This document shows positions 20,701 through 32,573 of a stretch of DNA of 64,000 nucleotides, piece by piece (within the stretch, counting starts at the first letter, position 1; every line of letters begins with the position of its first letter). Under the pieces are notes generated by a model, which was not told the origin of the DNA, searched no databases, and worked only from the letters and a program-made list of their open reading frames with translations. The stretch comes from Takakia lepidozioides (taxonomy: Eukaryota > Streptophyta > Takakiopsida > Takakiales > Takakiaceae): positions 25,482,001 to 25,546,000 of the forward strand of contig CM060733.1 in the NCBI GenBank assembly GCA_030704615.1. Reading direction: 5' to 3'. The translations under genes and the position numbers were made by a program.

Positions 20701-23700
20701 GGAAAATTCATATTTATCTGATAGATGAATCATGAGTGGCGAAAGCACTGAACACACATGGAACATCTGGTGTCCATTACGATACTGAAGGGCAGAGGGC
20801 ATGACTCCAATGTAGAAATTGCCACCCTTTCCTCATGTTGACTGTATTGGGAGATACTGAAATGCTCATAAGATATGTGAAGGTGCTCAAACCTGTAAAT
20901 TTGGTCTTCACGGAGCCTTGACAAGAGACTTTGGGTAAACCTTGCTGATGACTCAGAATCACTGCCAAAGGGCTTCTCTACAATCAGGCGCGTCCACCCC
21001 TTCTTGCTTTGTGCATAAGTACTTAAGCAATTGGCCACAGCTGGTACCACCTCAGGTGGTACTGATAAATAAAAGATGCGGTTTGCTTCCCCTGTGCCCT
21101 GTTAAGACCCAGACAAAACAAACTGAAAAAAACATCAACGATTTAAGGATGTGCTTACTGGACTCTTGCTTCGTCTATAACTGATGGCAGAGACCCACAC
21201 CCATTTTGGGCAGACAACATTTATAGGAAGGAAGAGGGCAGTCCCTTGGTAGGGTGCCTTGTATGAGAGGAAAAAAAATCCATGGCAATAGAGTATATCG
21301 ACAACAGCCTTGCCTACCAATGAGCAACTTGCAGAATGTTTTATTGAGTTCTGAACAGTTCGTGCAGCAATCATAACCCACAAGGCAAGGATGAACCGAG
21401 TTAGAAAGATGTACACCTTCTCTGAAAAATCTACACGTGCCACTGGAGCTCCAGTGGTCACCTGGCTCTCAATTCAAACCATAACATGAGAATCTATCAG
21501 TGTCTGAATTACATTTAAGTTTTTCATTTCGTGATTGAATAGCCTAAAAGAAAATTGGTTTGACAATGTGGACAAGATTTGATGCTACCTCTGCTTGCTG
21601 CAGCCGATTGTTAAGCTTTTCCATGCCTTCACAGCCCGAATAGCCACCATGCTCATAGTATACAGTCTGCAGGAATGCCTCCATTTTCTCGCCACAATTT
21701 TCCCTGTATATTTTAAACTTTGATCATAAATTGAATATAGGTCCCAAAGCTTCAAAAAAAGCAAAAGGCACAAAATCGATCTCTTGACTCCAGTGAAAAG
21801 AGTTGAAGAATCTCCAGTAAGAGCCACTGGCCAGACAATGATATGTTTTCATCAACTGTTCTATAGGCAGTAGAGAAGAACTCCTCTAAGCTGGGTTATG
21901 GAAATCTGAAATATCCAGCTGAACTATTATGAACTTTCGACAATCACAGTTAAGGTAAAAACAATGATGCTGAGAAGACAGTAGCCAAGAAATGAATCAG
22001 AAGTGCTCGAATCTAGCTCCCTAGTCAGTACTTTCAAGCATATCTGTTTCTGCAGTTTCAATAAAACTTACTGTTGGTCAATCCTGCAAGTCAAACATTC
22101 GCTGATCATATTCCGTAACTCATCATCAGAGAGAGCACTTCTGGAATACCCAAAGATGCCGACATTCTGCCACCCAACCCCAACAGTTGCTAGATTGTTT
22201 TGATAGATTTTCCATGTGATGTAAATCCAACGGATCTTGCTCTTTGTACTTCTGTTGGGGTACTGAACTACAGAAGTATGTCTCTATGTACATCACAGAC
22301 TGCCTGAGTACAAGAATGCACCCAAAATGAGTTACAGACACTCATATTGCTGTTGACATAAGGTGGCAACATGGAGTTACAATAGACACGTATTCCGAAG
22401 GTGGAAGTACAGACTGGCTAACAACTCTCTCGTCCAAAGGACACATACAGCAACAAAAGACAAAACCTTGTAAGCAATCACAACACGCATAGTAGTCGAA
22501 GAAGCAAATGTATTCAAAATTCAAACTTTAAAAGTGGCCTGGGATATAAAATTTGTAAGAAGTTGGACTAATGTTGTGGTTCGAGAACTACCTTTGGGAG
22601 ATTTCCACTGTAATAGAGAGCGAACAATGCTGGGAAAATCTTGTGTCTGGCAAGGTCTCCTGTGGCACCTAGCACAGTAATGCTCAGAAAAGGGCCCACA
22701 TCTCGTTTGCTCACTCCAATACTGCCATTTGGTGATGGAAGGTTTCCCAAAGTAGACGATACAGAAGCATGTGACAAAGGAATGGCTGGAGACTGCACAT
22801 TGCCATCAGTGCTGACGCCATCTGATACATGACACACCTCAATGAGATTCTTTAACAAGGCCACAGCACAAAAGAGAGAGCCCAATGACATTGTCCTGTT
22901 GTAGACCCTTACCTACCGGGGCATTAAATCTCCTAACAAGACCACATGGCCTTTGGTGAGGAACTTAGCACAATTGAGCTTAACTTCCCTGAAGGCTTTA
23001 TCAGCATCCCCACTAGGGGCTTCTGCAGGCATGTAGACACATCCCACACAGAGGTCCTTAGCCCTCACGCTGTCCTTCAGTCTCGAGCGAGAGAGAGAGA
23101 AAGAGAAGGTACTCTTAAGACATTGTTTGCCTACCCTTGTGGGCATTGACCCCGCGCCCAGTTCGGCGGAACAAGAGCGAGAAAGAGAGAGAATGTACTC
23201 ATAAGATGTTGTTTGCTGTAGCCTTGTGGCCATTGACCCAGAAAAAGAGAGTGATTGTACTCATGAGACATCTTTCGCCGCAGCCTTGTTTCCATAGACC
23301 CTGCTCCCAGTTTGGGTGGAATAGAGAAAGAAAAAAGTACTCATGGACCATGGAAAAAAGTGAGTACTAGTACCCATGGACCCCGCACCCAGTTGGATGG
23401 ATAGACACTACTTTTGTGAGGGGCTCACTCCAGTAGTGTAATCCCCCGTTTGGGTGGACGGAGAAAGAGAGACAGAATGTACTCATAAGACTTTTGCCGT
23501 AGCCTTGTGGCCATTGACCCTGCACCCAGATTGAGCGGAACACAAAGGGACAGAAACTACCTTTGTCAGGGGCTGACGCCGATAGTATGACTTACCTTGA
23601 GACATGCAAAGAAAGAGAATGTACTATAAGACGTTGTTTGCCGTAGCCTCATGCAAATGAAATGGTACTTTATAACGTCTGCGGAAAGCTCAAAGATCTT

Positions 23701-26700
23701 ATTGGACAAAATCGAAAAAACAAGAGAGAGGAAACAAAACCAGAGCCAAAAAACAGCCCAAAAGCAACTACTGCTCAAGGGATTGGCTAAGGGTCAAGGT
23801 CTCGTGCAGGTAGCTGCCAAGCATTTCTGATCCTCATAGTGGAAGACTTCAGTGAGATTGTACTCATAAGACGTTGTTTGCCATAGCCTTGTGGCCATTG
23901 ACCCCGCGCCCAGTTTGAGCGGGAACAAAAGGGACAGAACCTACCTCTGTCAGGGGCTGACGTTGGTAGTAAGACTTACCTTCATATAAAGAATTAATCC
24001 GGGTTTTCCAGATATCCTCTAGAAATCCCTTCACACAAGCATCAATCTGCTGTGTGTGATTTGCCCAAAAACTAGGCCTCAGGAGGGCCTGGGCTTTTGG
24101 CTCAGCCTCGAGACTTTCAAAGTTGGTAAACAGGAGTACAGGCACAATTCCCTTGACAGAATTGAAGAGAGCGTCTCTTTGGTGAGAGAACCCGGACAGT
24201 GTATCAGAAAATGAATACTGCCTTCCGATTGCCCACACAACGGGCAATTGCACTCTCCCTTTCCTCTCTGCTTCTGTTTGCTGTTCAAAGGTAGGCTTCC
24301 TGCCCTGAGTTTAAATTTCAGTCTAGTGCTGAGAGTGGGTAGACCCTTGAGGTCATCCAAGATGTCCTCCCCCATGTCACTGACTGGAAACAAGTTCAGG
24401 GAAGTTTTCTGCCTAACTTCATTTTCATCAGACAATCTCATGGCAACAGACATGGCTTCGGATACTACAACCTCTAAGTCAGATTTATCCAGCGGGTTCA
24501 AGACTTGCGGATCCAGGTCCAGGTCCTTGAGAATCTCTTCTACTCTCTTCTGCCAGGACTTAGCCTGTTTGACAGGGTGGTCCTGTTTCCAAGATATAGA
24601 GTCGATTAACTTAGGATATCTGGTGTTGGGCATATGTTGCAGCTGACCCCACCATCTGACCTTGAATTCATCTCGTCGGGAGCTTAAGGACGGAATGCCA
24701 AACTCACCCCGAACAGCCACATTGGCTGTTTTGGAGCATGCTGACATACACTCCTTAAGCACCCCCACTTGAATGGATTCTAGAGACTTAGCCTGGTTGG
24801 AGGTATCAACCCATATAGCAGATCCGTACTCCAAGGCAGGTCTAATAACGCGACAAAGCATGGTTTTCTTAACCTCAGAGTTGACCCCTCTGCAGTGGAA
24901 AAATTTAGTGAGCCCCAGAGCTTTGCCCTTGCCAGTTTGAACAACTTTCCGGATATGTGCATCCCAATTACAATTGGAGGAAAACTCAACAGCCAGGTAA
25001 GTGTAGGAAGGGAGCACCGGGATCTCTTGGCTACCCCACTGCCACTTAAGATCACTTCCTCCCTCTCCTCTGTCGTTGAATGCTACCACTGCACATTTGC
25101 TGACATTAGCCTCTAGCCCCCAAAGATCAAAGTATCTCTTCGCGCAATCAATCAACTCCTGGAGATTGGTTGGAGTCTCCCCTATGCCTGCGAAGTCATC
25201 CCCAAACATAAGGGCTGGCATGGTGGTATCACCCACCCTTAACCCAAATCCCTCACTTTCCACATCCTCGAGGAGTTGATTGATAAAAACATTGAAGAGC
25301 AGAGGGGAGAGAGTACATCCTTGAGCTACACCTTGGTCTATGTCAAAGAAGTTGGACTTCTGTCCGTTAACAGTGACACAGCTTTTGGTGTGAGCATACA
25401 AGTTGTGGACAACTCTCCACATCTTTCCCTTGATCCCACAAGACCAGAGGCGGAACCATAGGCATCTCTCCACACTGTGTCATAAGCCTTTTTGACATCC
25501 AGGAAATAAACGTAAGTGGGTTTCCCTTCTTTTTTCCTTCCCTGGATAATCTGGCTTAGAGTGAAGATCTGATCCACACAGCCCCTGTTTCGCCGAAAGC
25601 CAGCTTGGCCTTCGTGGAAACAACCTCTAGACTCCAGATCAACCTCGAGACGAGTACTTATAACTCTGCAGAATGTCTTGCCAACAGCATTGAGGAGCGT
25701 GATGCCACGGTAGTTCCCTGGTTCCTCTCTGTCATCCTTCTTGTATAGATTGACAATAACCCCCTGTCGCCAGCGAAAGGGGATCATTTCAGACTTCCAG
25801 ATAAGGTTAAAGAGGAGAACTAGGTATTCTATCATGGGATCGCCACCGTGCTTGATAAGCTCGTTGACAATACCATCAGGTCCACCAGCTTTATATCCAT
25901 TTAAATGTTCAATTGCTTCCACAATCTCAGAAGAACTAATGGGAGCGTTATAAGCCATTGAAATATACTCCAGTTCATCAGAAGACCCCTCACTGTTAGA
26001 CCTAGAAGTTCTGCCAAGGATACTGTAGTGATTTTCAAAGGTTTTGACAATGTCAACCGATGAAGTCACCACTGCACCTTTAGTAGTCTTCAGCGCTTGT
26101 ACTTGCTGACCGTTTTTAGGCTTGTACAAACGTTGAAGGGCAAAATAGTATTTCTTGTCATTACCACCATGGTGGTTTGAGTTTATTTCACTGTATAACT
26201 TGTCCCAGTATAATTTCTTCTGAGACCTAACAAGCTGATTGATATCTTTACGGAGCTGGTAGTACCTCGCCCACAATTCTCTGTTGGTTTTCAAATTGCA
26301 GCACTCTTTATAAAGGGCTCGGCTCTCAGCTATCTTGAGTTTGATCTCATTGGTCCACCAATTAACAGCTCTACCGCAGACAATTAGTTTCCTCCCAATG
26401 ATCTTGTCAGCCACGGAGGAAACGAAACTCTCCCAAGATCCACTGCTCTTTCAACTTCATTTCTTGCGTTGTCAGAGCGAGACTGAAGTTCTTGGAGCGA
26501 TTGGACAAAATGAGGGAGAGCCTCTTGCAAGGCCTGGACGTACTCAGCCTTGACCTCCTCATTATGGAATTTTTCTATGCGCCACTTCCGAATCGAACGT
26601 TGTGCTCTTCTGGCACAACACAACCTCATGACATTTGTGGTCTTCCTGTTTACTGCTCTCCAGGGTTGTTGCCGTCTTTTCATAATGGTTGGTTTCATGT

Positions 26701-29700
26701 CTTGGTGTTGGGAAAACACCGTTTGATCTCAGTCCAAACCAGGAAATGGTCAGAGGTACCAATATCAGTTCTGTCGATCAACACATTGGCACACTGGGGA
26801 AACAAATTTTTGTCCATTATGATATAGTCCACAATGGAACGTTCCCCAGTTTGGGATTCCTCATGAGTCCACTGCACTTGGTCACCTCTTCTCCTGTTAT
26901 TCAAGGTCAAAAGCTGAAGCTCTTCCAGACAGTTAATTAACCGTCTGCCATTAGAATTCAGCTCGTCCTCACCAAAAGGCCCAATGATATCATCCTGATG
27001 GAGCCCTTTGCCCACCCGGGCATTGAAGTCACCCAATAGCACTACCTGACCTTTGGCAAGGAACGAAGCACAGTCCAGCTTTACATCTTCGAAGGCTTTG
27101 TCTGCGTCAGCACTAAGGGTCCCCTCTGTGGGCATGTAAACACAACCCACAAAGAGGTCCTTCGTACTCATGCCACCCTTCAGATTCAGTTTTAGCCAGA
27201 TACTATGCTCGTACCTCAAACCCTTGTTGATAATTTCACAATTATCAAACAAGAAATCACGGACAAAGAATCCAACCCCTTTTTTACCGTGTTTGGCAGA
27301 GGCTGCCTTGAGAGTACACATCCTACCTGCCCATTTATAACCATTGACATCTCCAACCAGTTTATCCGACGTTTCCCATGTTTCTTGCCCAGCACAGATA
27401 TGAATATCATTAGTCCGAAGGACTTGTCCCACTTCGAGTTGTTTCCTTTGGTTAGTAAGCCCTGAGAAGTTGAAAGTGGCCAGCCGCAAGCCAGCCCTTT
27501 GCATGTGAATTGTTTGTCGTCTAGGTAGCTTGTGATTGCTCCTGGACGGCCAACCGTTCTGCAAAGGGGGGACAGTTACCCCATGTGTAGATTTTGCTCG
27601 TCTTGTGTAAACTTTGAGAATTGGTAAACCGTTCAGGGTACCAAATCCTTCAGTTACACGACGCACAGGCTCCGCACACTTAGGGGCATATTGTCCGTCA
27701 GACTGCTTAGGGACAATTACCCCGTGTATAGATTTTGCTCGTCTTGTGTAGACTTTGAGGATTGGTAAACCATTTAGAGTACCAAGTCCTTCAGTTACAC
27801 GACGTTCAGGCTCTGCACACTTAGGGACAGATTGTCCGTCTGACGGCTTGGGGGCAATTACCCTGTGTATAGAATTTGTTCGTCTTGTGTAAACCTTGAG
27901 GATTGGTAAACCATTCAAAGTACCAAATCCTTCAGATTCAGGATGTTCAGGTTCTGTACACTTAGGGGCAGCTTGTCCTTCTGGCTGTTTGGATTCAACC
28001 TCATCCAGAGCATCAAACCGATTAGAAACTCTCAAGTTGAAGTCCTTGCCCTTGGTTGTCTTCCTAGAGCGCCCCATTGAATCACCAATGTCTAAGACCG
28101 CTCTCCAGCCAGTCAAGGGACGAACTTCTTTGAGATTGAATTGATGTGGGACTCTATTAGAAGCACTTTTGGTCATTGCAACCTTCAACGTACCCCTGTT
28201 ATCAAGTCTCGAGATAGAACCATTAGCCATGAAATCCAAGCCTAAGCTAGAGCATGTAGTTTTAAAGGACACATCGTCCATCCTGGGATTCACCCCAAAA
28301 ACTACACATGAAGCCCTAGATTTGGCATAAGTAACCAATTCCCAGGAATCACCCTGGGGAGTGTTGATGTTGATAGGAGCTAAAGTTTTGATTGATCTCA
28401 CAGGCTATAAGTTTAAGCACAGGAACCAACCCGAGCCCAAGTGCCGAGTATGCTATACTGAGCATACGACTGCCCAATTTGGGCGGAGGGGCTGCCCCCA
28501 AGCGGTAGGGGTCCGCTTGTTACCATTCAGAGATCACACTCCAGGGAGTTGCAGGGAATGGCCCGTGTAGGCATATTCTAAAGAGGGAAAGGCCCCAAGC
28601 TTTCCAACTAAATCCAATGCACTACCTTACCTGGAGCAAAGCGCTTCAGGTCGAAACAAACAAGGACACGAGGTCACACGGCCGGCATTTAGTCACAGAG
28701 ACATTAATGTACTCCCGTATCAAGTCACCCAATGGCAATAGGCTTCCTAGAGGACAGGGAGAGAGACTTCAGTGAGAGATTGAGTTGCACGGAATAGACA
28801 GTGGAATCTCCCACAGATCTCATAATACAGAGGGCAACAAAAGAAGAAGTGTTCTTCAGTTTCAAAGAAACTGAAAGCGACGAAAGAAAGTCTAAAATGT
28901 ACTCATACATGTTGTTTGCCGTAGCCTTGTGGCCATTGACCCCGTGCTCAGTTTGAGCGGAACACAAAGGGACAGAAACTACCTTTGTTAGGGGCTGAAA
29001 CCGGTAGTATGACTTACCTTGGAACAGACAATTGATCTGAGTTTTCCAGATATCCTCCAGAAATCCCTTTACACAAGCATCAATCTGTTGTGTGTGGTTT
29101 GCCCAATAACTAGGCCCCAAAAGGGCCTGGGCTTTTGGCTCAGCCTCGAGATTTTCGAAGTTGGTAAACAGAAGTACAGGCACAATTCCCTTGATGGAAG
29201 AGGACGTCTCTCTGGTGAGAGTACCCAGGACAGTGAATCAGAGAGTGAATATTGTCTTCAGCTTGCCCACACAACGGGCATTTGCAATTCCCCTTTCCTC
29301 TCTGCTTCTGTTTGCTGTTCAAAGGTAGGCTTCCCACCCTGAGTTTAAATTTGAGTCTAGTGCCGAGGGTGGGTAAACCCTTGAGGTCATCCACGATGGC
29401 CTCTCCAATGCCACAGACTGGAAACAAGTTCAGGGAAGTTTTCTGCCTAACTTCATTTTCATCAGACAATTTCCTGGCAACAGACATGGCTTTAGACACT
29501 ACAGCCTCCAAGTCAGAATTATCCAGCAGGGTTTGTGGACTTAGATTCAGATCCTTGAGAATCTCTTCTACTCTGCTCCACCAGGACTTAGCCTGTTTGA
29601 CAGGGCAATCCTGCTTGGATGGTGGGTAAACCCTAAACTTAGCCTGGTTGGAGTTATCAAAGAAAAAGACAGAGAGAGAGTGTACTCATAAGACGTTCTT

Positions 29701-32573
29701 TGCCGTAGCCTTGTGGCCATTGACCCTGCGCCCAGTTTGAGCGGGAACAAAAGGAACAGAACCTACCTCTGTCAGGGGCTGACGTTGGTAGTAAGACTTA
29801 CCTTCATATAAAGAATTAATCCGGGTTTTCCAGATATCCTCTAGAAATTTCTTCACACAAGCATCAATCTGCTGTGTGTGATTTGCCCAAAAATTAGGCC
29901 TCAGGAGGGCCTGGGCTTTTGGCTCAGCCTCGAGACTTTCAAAGTTGGTAAACAGGGGTACAGGCACAATTCCCTTGATAGAGTTGAAAAGAGCGTCTCT
30001 TTGGTGAGAGAACCCCGGACAGTGTATCAGAAAGTGAATACTGTCTTCAGATTGCCCACACAACGGGCAATTGCACTCTCCCTTTCCTCTCTGCTTCTGT
30101 TTGCTGTTCAAAGGTAGGCTTCCTGCCCTGAGTTTAAATTTCAGTCTAGTGCCGAGAGTGGGTAGACCCTTGAGGTCATTCAAGATGTCCTCCCCCATGT
30201 CACTGACTGGAAACAAGTTCAGGGAAGTTTTCTGCCTAACTTCATTTTCATCAGACAATCTCATGGCAACAGACATGGCTTTGGACACTACAGCCTCTAA
30301 GTCAGATTTATCCAGCAGGGTCAAGACTTGCGGATCCAGGTCCAGGTCCTTGAGAATCTCTTCTACTCTCTTCTGCCAGGACTTGGCGGTCCTGTTTCCA
30401 AGATATAGAGTCGATTAACTTAGGATATCTGGTGTTGGGCATATGTTGCAGCTGACCCCACCATCTGACCTTGAATTCATCTCGTCGGGAGCTTAAGGCT
30501 GGAATGCCAAACTCACCCCGAACAGCCACATTGGCTGTTTTGGAGCATGCTGACATACACTCCTTAAGCACCCCCACTTGAATGGATTCTAGAGACTTAG
30601 CCTGGTTGGAGGTATCAACCCATATAGCAGATCCGTACTCCAAGGCAGGTCTAATAACGCGACAAAGCATGGTTTTCTTAACCTCAGAGTTATCAAAGAA
30701 AAAGACAGAGAGAGAGATTGTACTCATAAGACGTTGTTTGCCGTAGCCTTGTGGCCATCGATCCCGCGCCCAGTTTGAGCGGAACACAAAGGGACAGAAC
30801 CTACCTTTGCATGTACGACAAAAGGAGTCATGGCATATGCTTTACAGTGCCCTACTAGTGCTTTCATCCTGAGAGAACTAGCATGAGGATTGGTTTAATG
30901 TGCATATGACTGTGCACAAATAAGCTTGCAAGAAATTTTGAGCCCGACCATTAATGAACTTGGTGCTGCTCCATCCTTGCAGAGAAAGGAAAATAAGAAA
31001 TTTTTTGTTGTCATTCATTGATGCATAAGAACACTTGATCCAGCAATCCAGCAATGGTGGAGTACTACCTTCATTGCTCTTAACCTTCACTTCTTGTGGA
31101 TCTGGTGAAGGGGCCTCTGCCTGAATCTTCATAGGGCCAGAGCACTTGTTGGCAGCCTTGTTGAGGCTTGACCATATTCTCAAGTGAATTCCTGACAAGA
31201 ACCAGTACTTCAGCTTCTGCCAGACTTGCTCCTTCTTTGTCTTCCTTGCCTTTGTTGCCCTCAACCAGCACCCATGCACTTGCTTGCTCCAATCCAAAAT
31301 GTTACTATAAGTTGATACAAGGGATCCCTACAATATGCATAGGCAATGCAGGAATTTAGTCTCTCATGTTGTTTGCTTGGTTGTTACCCAGCATTGTAAG
31401 GGCATGGATATGAAACAAGTTGCTGTAGTTTCGTCATATGGATGTCTTCTTAAGCTAAGTGACCACTCCAACCACGTAACAAGCTTGGATCAAACTGAAA
31501 GAATGCAGAGGCCACATTGGATCCATCTCCAACCAACAGTTATAAGGCCTTCCTGCAGTGAGCTCTGCAGCAAGCATCCAGGCCAACTATGAGGTGCACC
31601 TGGTTCTGTTAAGGTTGGCTAGTATTTTCAGTCACCAAATAGTACTGTGGCAAAGCTAAGCGTCCACATAGATCATCCATCATAGGCCCGACTTTCAAAA
31701 AGGCTGGAAGGAAGTGTAGCTGGTGCAACCTCGATGGTTTGATTGATGCCCATTCACTTGCTTCCTTGCCCTTGCTTAGCTCCCAAGTGTCAAAAAGCTT
31801 GTATGTACGTGAAACTGATACCGGTTGCTTGATAAATATTATTTATGAATGACTGACTGCCATAAACTTCTTCGGTCAAGAGATTATAAGTGCAACTCGG
31901 GCAAAGGGCTGAGAGCGTTCATGTATTTCAGTGTTCTACCATGTCAATGTTGCCCCATCCCACACACATTCAAGGCTCCGAGGAGTCCAACGTGATTGAT
32001 GGTGCACTAGCATCTGACAGATGTATGCGCTATGAGATTCAGCCTGCTTCCATTGTAGCTCAGGTCTCATCCTCAAACATTCTTATTCTCAGTTCTCAGT
32101 ATTAACGCTCTCAGCAACAGTTCAGAGATCTAACGGTCACCGATATGAAGGCTCTACTTACAGGTATGGGTTCTTATACAGCCTATTTGAAAATCCTAGA
32201 ACAGTGATTAAGCAAGGTAAGAATCCTAGGTGTCAAATTCACCACCAAGTTACTTGCAGTAAACGTTTGAGGAGAACCTTACTGAGCAAGAGGACGGAGA
32301 TATTTCGACAAATTTACAATGTGAGCTCCCTTGTCGAAACTTCGGAGACAGCCAAATTTGAGAGTACCGTTTTGGGGTGGACGACACTGACAATGATGTA
32401 CAAGACGTTGAAGATCGAAGGAGGCAATTCTGTGCGGTGAAACTGGAAGATCCAGCTGCATCAATTGTGAAAATGTCCAAATGAGCCAGAGCAGGTAATG
32501 TGTCTGATCGGTAACACGAAGGTAGGCATGTCGACGAATTGCTATACAGCGATGGGGTAAGATACACCACCAT
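17771..32573 (-). CDS. G6PD4: Glucose-6-phosphate dehydrogenase, G6PD4-like (P0 type)
   Basis: First step of the oxidative pentose phosphate pathway (glucose 6-phosphate + NADP to 6-phosphogluconolactone + NADPH). Ten exons on the minus strand: 32573-32283, 22792-22592, 22166-22072, 21703-21589, 21098-20893, 20636-20528, 19864-19682, 19515-19280, 18395-18195, 18011-17771. They sum to 1,878 nt, 625 residues, with matching phases and GT-AG ends; exon 1 is inferred from a Ser-rich transit-like peptide and is the least certain. Seen: nucleotide site GATGDLA, VEKPFG, the catalytic-site motif RIDHHLGKE (His where most have Tyr), [34 protein letters not shown], and C-terminus [10 protein letters not shown]. 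The last features fit the plant G6PD4/P0 branch, reported to lack normal activity and to help target a partner isoform; that role is knowledge of the family, not seen here. Intron 1 is ~9.5 kb and full of LINEs. Confidence 0.9.
22870..23085 (-). mobile_element. LINE endonuclease fragment in G6PD4 intron 1
   Basis: Reads [20 protein letters not shown] and KGHVVLLGD on the minus strand, matching the endonuclease of the large LINE ([28 protein letters not shown]). It stops ~75 bp before the acceptor of exon 2. Confidence 0.75.
23085..23640 (-). repeat. Cluster of five or more LINE 3' termini
   Basis: Diverged copies of the ~60-100 bp LINE 3' terminus recur near 23107, 23194, 23256, 23339, 23480 and 23615, all in the same direction. 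Each has the TACTCATAAGACG..GCCGTAGCC..TGGCCATTGACCC landmarks, and most are preceded on the plus strand by a GA-rich tract. Confidence 0.75.
24079..26719 (-). pseudogene. LINE reverse transcriptase, frame-shifted
   Basis: Three overlapping frames (26719-26384, 26414-25338, 25473-24079) together encode the RT and C-terminal region. Seen: [87 protein letters not shown], and the catalytic box [10 protein letters not shown]. The box is FGDD where most LINEs have FADD or YADD. The C-terminus holds a Cys2HisCys knuckle (CPLCGQ, HFLIHC). Shifts near 26410, 25450 and 24190 break it. The last piece ([11 protein letters not shown] to the stop near 23864) reads in a further frame. Confidence 0.85.
26695..28401 (-). 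CDS. LINE ORF: repeat region and AP-type endonuclease
   Basis: 568 codons. The first third is followed by about three tandem copies of a 47-residue block (each with [16 protein letters not shown] and CAEP), 141 bp per unit, at about 27570-27990. The second half is an apurinic-like endonuclease: LATFNFSGL (Asn), GQETW (Glu), [12 protein letters not shown] (Asp-x-Asn), SIVDYIIMD and TSDHFLVW (the catalytic Asp-His), all key residues present. This enzyme nicks target DNA to prime reverse transcription. The frame ends at CFPNTKT and stop. Homology continues in another frame (26384-26719), so a shift occurred there. Confidence 0.85.
   Translation of the reverse strand: MRSIKTLAPININTPQGDSWELVTYAKSRASCVVFGVNPRMDDVSFKTTCSSLGLDFMANGSISRLDNRGTLKVAMTKSASNRVPHQFNLKEVRPLTGWRAVLDIGDSMGRSRKTTKGKDFNLRVSNRFDALDEVESKQPEGQAAPKCTEPEHPESEGFGTLNGLPILKVYTRRTNSIHRVIAPKPSDGQSVPKCAEPERRVTEGLGTLNGLPILKVYTRRAKSIHGVIVPKQSDGQYAPKCAEPVRRVTEGFGTLNGLPILKVYTRRAKSTHGVTVPPLQNGWPSRSNHKLPRRQTIHMQRAGLRLATFNFSGLTNQRKQLEVGQVLRTNDIHICAGQETWETSDKLVGDVNGYKWAGRMCTLKAASAKHGKKGVGFFVRDFLFDNCEIINKGLRYEHSIWLKLNLKGGMSTKDLFVGCVYMPTEGTLSADADKAFEDVKLDCASFLAKGQVVLLGDFNARVGKGLHQDDIIGPFGEDELNSNGRRLINCLEELQLLTLNNRRRGDQVQWTHEESQTGERSIVDYIIMDKNLFPQCANVLIDRTDIGTSDHFLVWTEIKRCFPNTKT
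28700..28885 (-). mobile_element. Fragment of a second LINE family
   Basis: On the minus strand [20 protein letters not shown] fits the zinc-motif end of a LINE reverse transcriptase but differs from the main family. It resembles the plus-strand fragment at 34420-34640 (HCPFYNEIRGRFYCLF). The main-family copy at 28.9 kb ends inside it. Confidence 0.55.
28890..29665 (-). mobile_element. 5'-truncated LINE copy with internal deletion
   Basis: C-terminal LINE region from SNQAK onward, with a deletion joining this to PVKQAKSWW, then [37 protein letters not shown] and the 3' terminus near 28900. A frameshift lies near 29205. Its upstream edge touches the tail of the next copy. Confidence 0.8.
29682..30695 (-). 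mobile_element. 5'-truncated LINE copy
   Basis: Runs from [19 protein letters not shown] through [29 protein letters not shown] and [17 protein letters not shown] to the LINE stop and 3' terminus at about 29690-29740. It is nearly identical to the matching part of the large copy, so it is young. There is a small deletion near 30390 (the PVKQAK segment is missing), which shifts the frame. Confidence 0.85.
30700..30800 (-). mobile_element. LINE 3' terminus only
   Basis: Only the last ~90 bp of the element (AGCGGAACACAAAGG side to TACTCATAAGACG side) plus the GA-rich tail. Its tail is joined directly to the 5' edge of the copy at 29682-30695. Confidence 0.75.
30801..32282. other. Remainder of G6PD4 intron 1
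   Basis: No repeat family or gene recognised. The 139-codon minus-strand frame at 30878-31297 has no family resemblance. Confidence 0.4.

Larger units (their letters stand above)
23850..28410 (-). mobile_element. Nearly full-length LINE retrotransposon
   Basis: A non-LTR element running from a long endonuclease ORF at 28401 down to the common 3' terminus at 23858. Order: N-terminal repeat region, apurinic-type endonuclease, reverse transcriptase, and a C-terminal zinc motif [17 protein letters not shown]. The coding part is split by frameshifts near 26410, 25450 and 24180, so this copy is dead. It lies in sense orientation inside G6PD4 intron 1. The clade (Jockey/L1-like group by general layout) is not certain. 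Confidence 0.9.

Noticed and set aside
28361-28570. Plus-strand Cys-rich frame ([13 protein letters not shown]) resembling a zinc knuckle
   Set aside because: It is antisense to the 5' part of the LINE and lacks the His spacing of a real knuckle.
30878-31297. 139-codon minus-strand frame as a gene
   Set aside because: No domain, no splice sites, and it lies inside G6PD4 intron 1.
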